DNA from: Labilithrix sp.
GTDB taxonomy: Bacteria > Myxococcota > Polyangia > Polyangiales > Polyangiaceae
Assembly (NCBI GenBank): GCA_028287035.1
Contig: JAQBQL010000070.1
Span: 1-49,781, forward strand
DNA: 49,781 nt
Direction of reading: 5' to 3'
Position 1 is the first letter of the stretch. Each line of letters starts with the position of its first letter. A program made the position numbers and the translations under genes. The notes under the pieces were generated by a model, which made no database searches, was not told where the DNA came from, and saw only the letters and a list, made by a program, of their open reading frames with translations. Of this stretch, positions 1-7,504 are shown one piece after another.

Positions 1-747
1 GCGGCTCGCCGGCGGCGGCGCGCTCGTGGCTGCCGCGGGCGCTTCCTCCTCGGGCATCGCGATCGAGGGCGGCGGGGGCGGCGGCGCGTCGTGACGCTGC
101 GGCGGCGCGAGGGTCTTGAGCCGCGGCTTGGCGGCGAGCGGCGGAGGCGGACCGGTCACCACCGGCGGCGGAGGCGTGCGCGAGGCGGCGGCGGGGAGCG
201 GGGGCGGCGGCGCGGACACGGTGACGGCAGCCGGGGGCGGGAGCTTCGGCATCGCCACGACCGTCAGATCGCGCACCGAGAGCACGCTCTCGCTGTCGGG
301 TGCCGGCTCGATCTTCACGGAAGGCGGCGGCGTCGCCGAGTCGCGCCTCAAGACGATGGGCGCGGGCGGCGCGGGCTCCTCGGCCGGGGTCGCCTGGGCG
401 GGCTTCGCCTCGGGCACCGCGGCGGCGTCGGTGACGGGGGGCGCCTTCTCGCTCTCCACCTCGCCGCGCTTCGTGCTGGGGAGCGCGCTGTCGGGAGCGC
501 TGAGCGGTCCCGCCTTCGCCGCGTCGATCATCTCCTCCTGGGAGGCGAACGTCTTCACGGCGCCGTCGGGCCCGACGACCGTCCACCGGGCGCGCGGCGC
601 GACGACCAGGTCGACGTCCTCGACCGCGCCGCACTTCTCGCAGCGCGCGGCGGTTCGGGCTCCGTTCCGAACGAGCTCGCGCGGACCTCCGCAGCTCGCG
701 CATGGCGTCGGGGTCACAGTGCCGCTGCGCGCGTCCTTGTCTGCCAT
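1..747 (-). CDS. Zinc-ribbon, proline-rich protein (partial, C-terminus off the left edge)
   Basis: The minus frame is open from an ATG at 747 to the window edge without a stop (249 codons visible). The N-terminus carries a four-cysteine zinc-ribbon pattern, CxxC at residues 16/19 and CxxC at 36/39. A short segment follows at about residues 54-80 (RWTVVGPDGAVKTF) that looks like the GYF-type module often placed after such ribbons in myxobacteria. The rest is a long Pro/Ala-rich linker with acidic patches, which usually leads to a membrane segment or effector domain, here outside the window. Function is unknown; a regulatory or scaffold role is a guess. Plus-strand ORFs over this region have the composition of antisense shadows. 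Confidence 0.8.
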   Translation of the reverse strand, partial: MADKDARSGTVTPTPCASCGGPRELVRNGARTAARCEKCGAVEDVDLVVAPRARWTVVGPDGAVKTFASQEEMIDAAKAGPLSAPDSALPSTKRGEVESEKAPPVTDAAAVPEAKPAQATPAEEPAPPAPIVLRRDSATPPPSVKIEPAPDSESVLSVRDLTVVAMPKLPPPAAVTVSAPPPPLPAAASRTPPPPVVTGPPPPLAAKPRLKTLAPPQRHDAPPPPPPSIAMPEEEAPAAATSAPPPASR

Positions 748-878
748 CTCGACCGTGATCTTAGAACCCCCGGGGCCGGCGACCAACTAAGTCGCCGGGC
801 GGGCGCTCGCCCAGCTGCGGACCGACGCCGCTTTCGCGGCAATGTAGAATGCACGCATCATGGCGGAGGAGGTATCTG

Positions 879-1205
879 ATGGCAGCGAAGAAGAAGAGCG
901 GCGGTCGCAAGTACAGCAAGGGCGCCAGCGCAAAGGTCGCGAAGGTCATGCACGAGCGGAAGGCGGGCACGCTCCGTAGCGGCGGCTCCGGCCGCAAGGT
1001 GACGAGCAAGAAGCAGGCGATCGCGATCGGCCTGTCCGAGGCCCGGGCGGCGGGCAAGAAGGTGCCCAAGAAGAGCGGCGCGAAGAAGAAGAGTGCCGCC
1101 AAGAAGAGCACCGGCGCGAAGAAGAAGAGCGCCGCCAAGAAGAGCACCGGCGCGACGAAGAAGACGTCCGGCGCGAAGAAGAAGCGCGCAGCGTCGAAGA
1201 AGTAA
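879..1205 (+). CDS. DUF6496 family protein with histone-like lysine-rich tail
   Basis: 108 residues. The start is the ATG at 879, because GGAGGAGG at 866-873 lies 5 bases upstream; an in-frame ATG at 849 has no such site. The N-terminal half has the conserved pattern seen in DUF6496 proteins (KVAKVMHERKAGTLRSG, then VTSKKQAIAIGLSEARAAG at about residues 20-60). The C-terminal half is an AKKK/AKKST-rich tail like histone H1 or bacterial Hc1/AlgP-type tails, encoded by a 36-bp tandem repeat. Such tails bind DNA non-specifically, so a nucleoid-associated role is plausible but inferred. The function of the DUF6496 part is unknown. Confidence 0.85.
   Translation: MAAKKKSGGRKYSKGASAKVAKVMHERKAGTLRSGGSGRKVTSKKQAIAIGLSEARAAGKKVPKKSGAKKKSAAKKSTGAKKKSAAKKSTGATKKTSGAKKKRAASKK
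1077..1148 (+). repeat. 36-bp tandem repeat, two copies plus a partial third
   Basis: Two adjacent 36-bp units (1077-1112 and 1113-1148) differ at one base (T/C). They are followed by a shortened, diverged unit from 1149 and another restart at 1170. Each unit encodes twelve residues of the Lys/Ala tail (GAKKKSAAKKST). The unit length is a multiple of three, so copy-number change would keep the reading frame and only alter tail length. Confidence 0.85.
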
Positions 1206-1208
1206 GGG

Positions 1209-1529
1209 TCAGCGGTCCACGCGGCGCGCTTCACCCTTGCGGAGCGCGTCGAGGATCTGCTTGCCGAGCGCGCCGGGATCGGGCGGCAGCGGGACCGCCA
1301 GCACCTCCGCGCCGCACGCGCTCGCGAGCTCGGTGAGCTCCGGCAGGTCGGCCTTCGCGCCTTCCGCCCCCGGCGTCGCGAGCAGCACGATGAGCGGCCG
1401 GACCTCGGACATGCGCCGGCAGGCTTCCCGCGTGTCCGCGACGGAGACGGCCTGCAGCGGCTGCATCGCGCCCTTGCAGATGGTCGTCGACGCGTCGTCG
1501 AGGCCGACGAGCATGCAACGGAACATCAT
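1209..1529 (-). CDS. Small hypothetical protein, possible receiver-like fold
   Basis: 106 residues from the ATG pair at 1529/1526; a GTG about 33 bases further upstream is an alternative start. The layout of hydrophobic strands (MLVGLDD near the start, then RPLIVLLATPG and AEVLAVPLPPD) with helices between resembles a response-regulator receiver. The Asp that normally ends the third strand is absent (LLATPG), so phosphorylation is unlikely. It ends 3 bases past the convergent DUF6496 gene. No clear Shine-Dalgarno sequence is seen. Function unknown; the receiver resemblance is by eye. Confidence 0.6.
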   Translation of the reverse strand: MMFRCMLVGLDDASTTICKGAMQPLQAVSVADTREACRRMSEVRPLIVLLATPGAEGAKADLPELTELASACGAEVLAVPLPPDPGALGKQILDALRKGEARRVDR

Positions 1530-1646
1530 GCGCGTGTCGACGGTGGGAAAGTCCTGCTTCACGTGCGGCGAGCCTATCGCGGCTCTCCGGCTCCCGTCTG
1601 CCTGTGATGTCCCGTTGATGGTCCAACCTGTAGACCACGAGCAACG

Positions 1647-1660
1647 TGATCGGCCGATCA
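1647..1660. promoter_or_regulatory. 14-bp perfect palindrome upstream of the gene at 1746
   Basis: TGATCGGCCGATCA is a perfect dyad in the 216-bp region between divergent genes starting at 1529 (minus) and 1746 (plus). A weaker inverted pair, TGGTC and GACCA, lies just to its left at about 1620-1640. It could be an operator for one or both genes. This is inference from symmetry and position only. Confidence 0.3.
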
Positions 1661-1745
1661 TGCTCGGCCCGGCCCTTCGACACGGGATTTTACGGGGTTT
1701 CCCGAGCGCCGCGCCGGTGGCTCGATCGTTGCTCGAGGGCCGGCC

Positions 1746-2708
1746 ATGAAGCGTCTCCTCGGCCTGGTCTCGTGTCTCGTGACGATGGCGGCGGCTCCCG
1801 GCGTGGCGTTCGCAGACGACGGCGAGCCGACGCCGTTGCCCTCCACCCCCGCCCCCGAGGCGCGTATCAGCGAGACCGCGACGACGAGCATCGACGCGGT
1901 CCATCTGCGGAACGGCGGCCTCTATCGAGGGCGCGTCACCGAGATCGTCCCCGGCAGCCACGTCCGCGTGATGCTGCCCACCGGCGAGACCCACAAGGTG
2001 CCGTGGGCCGACGTCGAGCGCGTCATCGTCGCCTCTGCCACCATCCCGCCCGTCGGCGCCCCGGCGGCAGCTCCGGTCGAGGAGAAGGCCCCCGCGCCGA
2101 AGGTCGGTCCGCTCGCTCGCGTGCACCTGAAGACGTCGTCCACGAAGGCCGCGTATCTCTACCGCCGCGCCGCCGGCACGGATGCGTTCGTGACCGCCTG
2201 CCAGGCCCCCTGCGACGAGCTGATGCCGCTCGGCGACACGTACCGCGTCGGCGGCGGCGGCATGCAGAGCTCGAAGGAGTTCCAGCTGAAAGGCGCGGAG
2301 GGCGACACGATCAACGTCGAGGCGGACGGTCCGAGCTGGCTCGGCATCGTGGGCGGCAGCGGCCTCGTGCTCGCCGGCGGGGTCAGCGCCTACGTCGGGA
2401 CGATCCTCGCGCTCGCCGGCAATTCCGGCTGCAGCGGCTACACCTACGAGACCAGCTATGGCTACTCGAGCCGGAGCGGTTGCTCGGATCTCCGGCCCGC
2501 CGGATTCGCGGCGCTCGGCATCGGCGCGGGCGCCATCGCGCTCGGCCTCGTCATCCTCTACCCGAGCATGAAGACGGACATCGAGCAGGAGCGCGCGACC
2601 GGGCCGCGCGACGCGTTCGTGCGTCAGCCGACCTGGCGAACGGCCTCCGCCCAGGAGAGCGCCGCGCCCGGCACCGCCTTCCCGCTGGTCTTCGGCCGCT
2701 CCTTCTGA
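1746..2708 (+). CDS. Exported membrane protein with PEGA-like region
   Basis: 320 residues. A signal peptide ends near AFA-DD at residue 23. The mature part has a short beta-rich stretch (VHLRNGGLYRGRVTEI, residues ~50-65), a Pro/Ala linker, and a region at ~125-195 with the feel of the carbohydrate-type PEGA domains common in myxobacterial envelope proteins, including a close Cys pair (CQAPCDE). Two hydrophobic segments follow (~199-224 and ~253-272), separated by a Cys/Tyr/Ser-rich loop. GAGGG at 1735-1739 is a suitable ribosome site. Likely an inner-membrane protein with a large periplasmic domain; role unknown. Confidence 0.8.
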   Translation: MKRLLGLVSCLVTMAAAPGVAFADDGEPTPLPSTPAPEARISETATTSIDAVHLRNGGLYRGRVTEIVPGSHVRVMLPTGETHKVPWADVERVIVASATIPPVGAPAAAPVEEKAPAPKVGPLARVHLKTSSTKAAYLYRRAAGTDAFVTACQAPCDELMPLGDTYRVGGGGMQSSKEFQLKGAEGDTINVEADGPSWLGIVGGSGLVLAGGVSAYVGTILALAGNSGCSGYTYETSYGYSSRSGCSDLRPAGFAALGIGAGAIALGLVILYPSMKTDIEQERATGPRDAFVRQPTWRTASAQESAAPGTAFPLVFGRSF

Positions 2709-2754
2709 CGGCGCCGCGGGAACCTTCGAATCGATCCGATGTCTCGTGCGTTGA

Positions 2755-3138
2755 ATGCACGTGCATCGCCGTCTCCTCCCGGTCGTCCTCGGTTCGGGTC
2801 TCCTCCTGTCCCTCGCCGCGGCGGCCGCGCCGGCGGAGGCGCAGCGTTCCGCGATCACGACGACGCGTCAGGGGACCGACCTCACGATCGTCGTCCACGG
2901 CGTGACCGACTACTGCTCGACCAACGCGCGGACCGACGTGATCCGCAGGACCGGCGCGATTCGCATCGTGCGGGATCGCCCCACCGTCGTGTCGAGGTGC
3001 GTGACCGAGAAGGACCTCACCTTCGTCGTCCACGACGTGACGGCGGGCTCGTACACGATCTCGTACGAGCAGATCCCGCTCATCGCTCCGGCGCGTTTCC
3101 TGACCCTCGCACAGACGCGCGTGAACGTCCGCGAGTGA
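2755..3138 (+). CDS. Small secreted protein with internal repeat
   Basis: 127 residues. A signal peptide is clear, with likely cleavage after AEA at residue 29. The mature part is short and beta-rich with two cysteines (54 and 82) that could form a disulfide. The same motif occurs twice: DLTIVVHGVT at about 42-51 and DLTFVVHDVT at about 88-97. It lies 46 bp behind the preceding gene on the same strand and may be co-transcribed with it. I do not recognise the family. Confidence 0.75.
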   Translation: MHVHRRLLPVVLGSGLLLSLAAAAAPAEAQRSAITTTRQGTDLTIVVHGVTDYCSTNARTDVIRRTGAIRIVRDRPTVVSRCVTEKDLTFVVHDVTAGSYTISYEQIPLIAPARFLTLAQTRVNVRE

Positions 3139-3144
3139 TCCGTT

Positions 3145-3705
3145 TCAGTGATGCGTGAGCCGGCCGGCGACGAACCCGATCGTCGCCGCCGCGGCGAAGA
3201 ACACGACCAGCGCCGCGACGACGAGCGCGAGGACGCGGCGGCTCACGGGACGCTCGGGCGACACGAGCTGCGGGAGGAGCTGCGGCTGCGGGTGCGTCTC
3301 GGGCGCAGGGGCAGGCGCCGGCGCGGCGCTCGGCGGAACGACCACGACGGGGGGCGCGGCGGCGGGCGCGCGCCACGGCCCGTCGTCCGCGTACGAGTCC
3401 CGCGGGCCGAAGAAGGCGTCCTGCGCCTCCGCGGCGTCGCGGTCGGCGATGACCGGCGCCTCGTAGCGCGGGGTGCCGAGCGGATCGGCCCCGCGCACCG
3501 CGGGTCGGGTGCCGCTCTTCGTGCGGGCGAGCGCATCGTCGAGGAGCGCGCGCGAGATGCGCTGGGTCGCGCCCGGATCGGCGCGCGGGTCGACGCGTTC
3601 CGAAGGGACCTCCACGATTCCCTTCGGCCAGTTGGGCGCCTGCCGCTTCACGAGGACGAGCGTAGCAGCCTCGGGTCGCGCCGCCGGAGGCTCCGCGGAG
3701 CTCAC
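3145..3705 (-). CDS. Proline-rich protein with C-terminal membrane anchor
   Basis: 186 residues. There is no signal peptide. A charged N-terminal half is followed by a Pro/Ala-rich linker (~110-150) and one strongly hydrophobic helix at ~157-181 that ends four residues before the C-terminus (RLTHH). This is the layout of a tail-anchored inner-membrane protein with its bulk in the cytoplasm. It lies 55 bp downstream of the SixA-like gene on the same strand, so the two may form an operon. It ends 6 bp from a convergent gene. Family not recognised. Confidence 0.75.
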   Translation of the reverse strand: MSSAEPPAARPEAATLVLVKRQAPNWPKGIVEVPSERVDPRADPGATQRISRALLDDALARTKSGTRPAVRGADPLGTPRYEAPVIADRDAAEAQDAFFGPRDSYADDGPWRAPAAAPPVVVVPPSAAPAPAPAPETHPQPQLLPQLVSPERPVSRRVLALVVAALVVFFAAAATIGFVAGRLTHH

Positions 3706-3760
3706 GCGCTCTTCGGGGATACGGCGTGGTCCGCCGTCGCCCCCGTGACCACACGTCGGC

Positions 3761-4234
3761 TCACGCCACGAGCAGCAGCTGCCTCACGGTGTCGCCCGGC
3801 CGGAGGAACCAGGCCGGTCGCCGGTCCTCGATGACCGAGAGCTGGCCGTGGAGGAGCGGCGGGAACGTGGGCCGGCTCACCAGGAACGCGCCCAGCGCCG
3901 AGAGCCACGGCTCGTCGCCGACCACCACCACCGCCGACCCCGCCGCGAGCAGGTGCGGCGCGATCACCTGCGGAGGCGCGTTGCCGCCGAGCCCGGGGAG
4001 CACCTCGATGGTGCTCACGTAGTCGACGCGGTCCGCGAACAGCTCCGCGGTCTGGACTGCGGCGGGCAGCGGGCTCGTGAAGATGCGGTCGTAGCTCGGC
4101 TCCTCGTTCAGGCGGACGCGGTTGCCGAGCGCGCGGACGAGCTGACGTCCCTCGGACGACAGGTAACGATGGGCCTCGGGCACCCCGGGCGAGTCGTCGT
4201 TCACGAGCGAGCAGCGGAGCAAGGCGATGAGCAC
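3761..4234 (-). CDS. Degenerate SixA-like histidine phosphatase (likely pseudoenzyme)
   Basis: 157 residues, the length of SixA-type phosphohistidine phosphatases. The fold markers are present: an N-terminal strand leading to LLR, a TSPLPAAVQTAEL segment matching the family's SPxxRAxQTA, and VVVVGDEPWLS matching VGHxPxLS. The catalytic residues are changed: the RHG/RHA histidine is Cys (LLRCS), the Arg before QTA is Ala, and the second His is Asp (GDEP). Active members use the first His as the phospho-acceptor, so catalysis is unlikely. A binding or regulatory role is inferred. The gene is intact and codon use is normal, which argues against a decaying pseudogene. Confidence 0.75.
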   Translation of the reverse strand: MLIALLRCSLVNDDSPGVPEAHRYLSSEGRQLVRALGNRVRLNEEPSYDRIFTSPLPAAVQTAELFADRVDYVSTIEVLPGLGGNAPPQVIAPHLLAAGSAVVVVGDEPWLSALGAFLVSRPTFPPLLHGQLSVIEDRRPAWFLRPGDTVRQLLLVA

Positions 4235-4313
4235 GGGCGCACTCTAGCCGGAAAGTTGACCATGACGAGCGGCCCACGTTAGCGGATGGGGGAGGCGCCG
4301 GAGGAGGATGATC

Positions 4314-5891
4314 ATGAAGCTGGGGATCGACTTCGGGACGACGCGGACCGTGGTGGCGTGCGTGGATCGCGGAAATTATCCGGTGCTCACGTTCACCGAT
4401 GCGTCGGGCGACGCGCAGGACTGGTTCCCCTCGGTGGTCGCCGAGCGCCGCGGCGAGCTGCGGTTCGGCTTCGAGGCCCTCGCCACCGCCGGTGACCCCT
4501 CGTTCACCGCGGTCCGCTCGTTCAAGCGCCTCCTCGCCGACGCGTCGGCCGGACCGAGCACCGAGATCACGGTGGGCGACACGACCCTCACCATCGACGC
4601 GCTCATCACGCAGTTCCTCGCGGCGCTCAAGGTCGCGATCCTCGAGCGCTCGAACCTCGAGCTCGACGGCGACGAGGCGGAGCTGCGGTCGGTCGTGGCG
4701 GTCCCGGCGAACTCGTCGGGCGCGCAGCGGTTCGTGACCCTCGATGCCTTCCGGCGCGCCGGCTTCGCGCCGATCGCGATGCTCAACGAGCCGTCGGCGG
4801 CAGGGTTCGAGTACACGCACCGCCATCGCGACACGCTCACTTCGAAGCGCGATCACGTGGTGGTCTACGATCTCGGCGGCGGTACGTTCGACGCGTCCCT
4901 CGTGCGGATGCGCGGTCGCAAGCACGAGGTGATGGGCACCGCGGGCGTGAACCAGCTCGGCGGCGACGACTTCGACGAGGTGCTGCTCGAGCTGGTCCTC
5001 GGGAAGCTCGGCATCGCGCGCACGACGCTCGAGGCGCGAGGGCTCGAACGGCTCCTCGATCAGTGCCGCGACGCGAAGGAGCGCCTCAACCCGAGCTCCA
5101 AGAAGATCTCGATCGACGTCGAGAGCGCGCTCGGCGACGCCAGCCCGGCCGGCGCGCCGGCGATGGCCGTGATCAACGTGGCGGATTTCTACGCCGCCTG
5201 CATGCCGCTCGTGAACCGCTCGATCGATGCCATGGTGCCCGTCATGGCGAAGCTCGAAGGAGCGGCCGAGGGCGAGGTCCCGGGGCTCGACGAGATCGCC
5301 GGCATCTACGTGGTCGGCGGCGCCAGCGAGCTGCCGATCGTCGCCCGTGCGCTGCGCGAGCGCTTCGGTCGCCGCGTGCATCGTTCGCCCTATCCTTCGG
5401 CGGCCATCGCGATCGGGCTCGCCATCGCGTGCGACGAGGCGGCGGGCTTCGAGCTCACCGATCGCTACGCCCGCACCTTCGGCGTCTTCCGCGAGGCGCA
5501 GGCCGGCGCGGGGATCACGTTCGACCCCATCTTCACGAGCGACACGGCGCTGCCGGCGCGCGATGGCGATCCGGTCTCGTGCCGGCGCGACTACCGGGCC
5601 GCTCACAACGTCGGGCACTTCCGGTTCTTCGAATGCAGCGCGATCAGCGAGGACGGACGCCCGCGTGGCGACATGATGGTGTCGGGCGACATCCTCTTCC
5701 CGTTCGATCCGGCGCTCGCCGCGGGCGGCGATCTCGCCGACGTCCTCGTGGAGCGAACCGCCCGCGGGCCGCGCATCGAGGAGGAGTACTCGCTCGACGA
5801 CAGCGGCATCGTGGCCATCCGCATCAAGAACGTCGATGCGGGGTTCGAGCGGGTCTACCGCCTCGGGACGATGGGCGGCGCTTCGACGTGA
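4314..5891 (+). CDS. Hsp70/DnaK-family chaperone, short form without lid
   Basis: 525 residues. I choose the ATG at 4314 over 4308 because GGAGGAGG at 4300-4307 directly abuts 4308 but is 6 bases from 4314. The nucleotide-binding domain has the three actin-fold motifs: IDFGTTRTVVA near the start, YDLGGGTFDAS from residue 185, and YVVGGASELP near residue 332. The C-terminal ~150 residues form a short beta-type region, and the alpha-helical lid of DnaK is missing (DnaK is about 640 residues). Such Hsp70-like proteins are common in myxobacteria, often without a dedicated DnaJ. The gene diverges from the SixA-like gene across about 80 bp. Confidence 0.9.
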   Translation: MKLGIDFGTTRTVVACVDRGNYPVLTFTDASGDAQDWFPSVVAERRGELRFGFEALATAGDPSFTAVRSFKRLLADASAGPSTEITVGDTTLTIDALITQFLAALKVAILERSNLELDGDEAELRSVVAVPANSSGAQRFVTLDAFRRAGFAPIAMLNEPSAAGFEYTHRHRDTLTSKRDHVVVYDLGGGTFDASLVRMRGRKHEVMGTAGVNQLGGDDFDEVLLELVLGKLGIARTTLEARGLERLLDQCRDAKERLNPSSKKISIDVESALGDASPAGAPAMAVINVADFYAACMPLVNRSIDAMVPVMAKLEGAAEGEVPGLDEIAGIYVVGGASELPIVARALRERFGRRVHRSPYPSAAIAIGLAIACDEAAGFELTDRYARTFGVFREAQAGAGITFDPIFTSDTALPARDGDPVSCRRDYRAAHNVGHFRFFECSAISEDGRPRGDMMVSGDILFPFDPALAAGGDLADVLVERTARGPRIEEEYSLDDSGIVAIRIKNVDAGFERVYRLGTMGGAST

Positions 5892-5904
5892 CCCGGGGGC
5901 GCGG

Positions 5905-5922
5905 GTAGAGTAATTACTCTAC
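5905..5922. promoter_or_regulatory. 18-bp perfect palindrome abutting a start codon
   Basis: GTAGAGTAATTACTCTAC is a perfect 9+9 dyad whose last base is one base before the ATG at 5924. It fills the place where a Shine-Dalgarno sequence should be and none is visible. It is notably A/T-rich for this DNA and lies in the 32-bp gap between the Hsp70 stop and the lipoprotein start. It is most simply an operator whose bound repressor, or RNA hairpin, would block expression of the lipoprotein. Confidence 0.5.
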
Positions 5923-5923
5923 C

Positions 5924-7195
5924 ATGAAGCGCTCCTTCCAGGCCTCGCTCCTCGCCGCGGCCACCGCCGCCCTCGTCGTCGTGGCCTGCGGGAGCAGCAG
6001 GGACGGCTTCGACGCCGAGGGAGCGTCCCCCGGTGCCGGCGGCGCGCCGCCCGGCTCGCTCGGTACGACCGACGCGGCCGCGCCGGGTGAGCCGAAGGGG
6101 ATCGGGACGCTCTCGGGGACGGTGTTCGCGCCGGAGGGCACGGTGCCCATCTCGAACGCGCTCCTCTACCTCGCCGATGCGATGCCGGCGCCGCTCCCTT
6201 CCGGGCTCACGTGTGACAAGTGCGTGCAGCTTCCCGCGGGGACGCCGTTCACGTACTCGAAGGCCGACGGGACGTTCGTGCTCCCGGTGTTCGCGGCCGG
6301 CTCGAAGGTGCTGGTCGTGCAGAAGGGTCACTTCCGCCGCGCCCGCCCTCTCGCGGTGGCGGCGGGCGACGCTGCCATCCCGGGCGAGCTCACCCGGCTG
6401 CCAGGCGCGCCGGACGTCGCGAAGGGTGACGAGATCCCGAAGATCGGCGTGACCTACGGCGGGTTCGACAAGATCGAGAGCTCGCTCGTGAAGCTCGGAA
6501 TCACGTCGTTCGATCGGTATGGCAAGGATCCGTTCAACGATCCCAAGAACCTTCCGCCGAGCGTCGGTGAGCCGTTCGACCTCCTGAACGCGCCCTCGAA
6601 GCTGGCGCTCTACAACATCGTCCTCCTGCCGTGCGCGCTCGGCGGCCTGTCGTGCGGCGCGCCCACCGATGCGCAGAAGGACAACCTGCGCGGGTTCGTC
6701 AGCGGCGGGGGCAAGCTGTACGTCACCGACTACTCGTACGAATACGTGAACCAGACGTGGCCCGGCTTCATCACCTGGAAGGACAAGAATGGTAACGATC
6801 TGACGAAGAACAGCGCGTGGGGCGCGGGGTGCCAGGACGCGGCCTACACGAGGCCGGGCACCGCCAACGATCCTGCGCTCTCCTCGTGGCTGACCGCGAT
6901 CGGCGAGACGAGCTTCGACCTCGAGGACAGCTGGACGGTGATCTCGAAGGTCACTCCGCAGCCCGGCAAGGATCCGGACGGAAACCCCACGACGATCGCC
7001 CCGAAGGTGTGGATGACCTCGAACGGCACGGGCCCCTCGACGGTGAGCTTCGAGAGCCAGTGCGGCCGCGTCCTCTTCAGCACGTACCATGCAGAGGGCG
7101 ACGTGGACGACGCGCTGCTGGCCCAGGAAAAGGCGCTGCTGTTCATCCTGCTGGAGGTGGGCGTGTGCGTGGCCGCCCCGGCCCCACCGAAGTGA
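5924..7195 (+). CDS. Lipoprotein with carboxypeptidase-regulatory-like and GATase-like regions
   Basis: 423 residues. The signal peptide ends in a lipobox, VVAC, with Cys22. After a Gly/Ala/Pro linker, residues ~60-140 (GTLSGTVFAPEGTVPISNALLYL) look like a carboxypeptidase-regulatory (CarboxypepD_reg) beta-sandwich. The remainder includes ALYNIVLLPCALGG, an RGFVSGGGKLYVTDYSYEY stretch and a late VLFSTYHAE, which resemble the core of ThuA/GATase-like folds that lack hydrolase residues. It is probably surface-anchored in the outer membrane; substrate unknown. The ATG lies one base after a perfect palindrome and has no evident ribosome site. Confidence 0.75.
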   Translation: MKRSFQASLLAAATAALVVVACGSSRDGFDAEGASPGAGGAPPGSLGTTDAAAPGEPKGIGTLSGTVFAPEGTVPISNALLYLADAMPAPLPSGLTCDKCVQLPAGTPFTYSKADGTFVLPVFAAGSKVLVVQKGHFRRARPLAVAAGDAAIPGELTRLPGAPDVAKGDEIPKIGVTYGGFDKIESSLVKLGITSFDRYGKDPFNDPKNLPPSVGEPFDLLNAPSKLALYNIVLLPCALGGLSCGAPTDAQKDNLRGFVSGGGKLYVTDYSYEYVNQTWPGFITWKDKNGNDLTKNSAWGAGCQDAAYTRPGTANDPALSSWLTAIGETSFDLEDSWTVISKVTPQPGKDPDGNPTTIAPKVWMTSNGTGPSTVSFESQCGRVLFSTYHAEGDVDDALLAQEKALLFILLEVGVCVAAPAPPK

Positions 7196-7352
7196 AGGGG
7201 GATGCGTTAGTTCCGATTCGGAAGTGAGGCGGTGGCCGGCGCATCCTTGTGCATCTCGGAAGCCGGTCCAGCAGGCGGCCGTTTCCGGGACACGGAGGGG
7301 TCCAGCACGGTCCATGATCCCGTCGAGCTGGTGTTGAAGAAGACGCGATAGA

Positions 7353-7388
7353 GGGCAATCGTTCTCCATCTTTGAGAATCGCCCTTTT
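7353..7388 (+). terminator. Probable intrinsic terminator
   Basis: GGGC and TTCTC arms pair with GAGAA and GCCC across a short loop, with an internal bulge, and are followed immediately by TTTT at 7385-7388. The pattern fits a Rho-independent terminator for the upstream lipoprotein transcript, about 160 bases past its stop. The bulge makes the call tentative. Confidence 0.45.
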
Positions 7389-7394
7389 CAAACT

Positions 7395-7408
7395 CAGTAC
7401 GCGTACTG
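7395..7408. promoter_or_regulatory. 14-bp perfect palindrome
   Basis: CAGTACGCGTACTG is a perfect dyad just past the hairpin at 7353-7388, between two gene ends. With no gene start nearby it is unlikely to be a simple promoter operator. It might be part of a bidirectional termination region or a DNA-binding site. Evidence is symmetry only. Confidence 0.25.
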
Positions 7409-7504
7409 GAATGAGCGCATGTGAGGCAGCTCGATCTGCTCGCCGTGTTCAGTGGCCCGGCCTCCTCGCGCCGTCCGAGGTCCCGGTCGGGTGAGTCGCG
7501 CCGG

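Larger units (their letters stand above)
7196..7504. other. 309-bp non-coding gap between convergent genes
   Basis: No convincing gene. The gap lies between the 3' ends of the lipoprotein gene (plus) and the ATP-grasp gene (minus). It holds a T-tailed hairpin and a 14-bp palindrome, listed separately, and has locally lower GC than the flanking genes. Confidence 0.6.

Noticed and set aside
91..879. Plus-strand ORFs near the left edge
   Set aside because: Composition of antisense shadows of the minus-strand zinc-ribbon gene, which shows a four-Cys motif and runs open to the edge.
761..1234. Minus-strand ORF antisense to the histone-like gene, very Phe/Leu-rich
   Set aside because: The Phe/Leu runs are the reverse complement of lysine codons in the AKK repeats. 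The sense gene has a strong ribosome site and a recognisable family.
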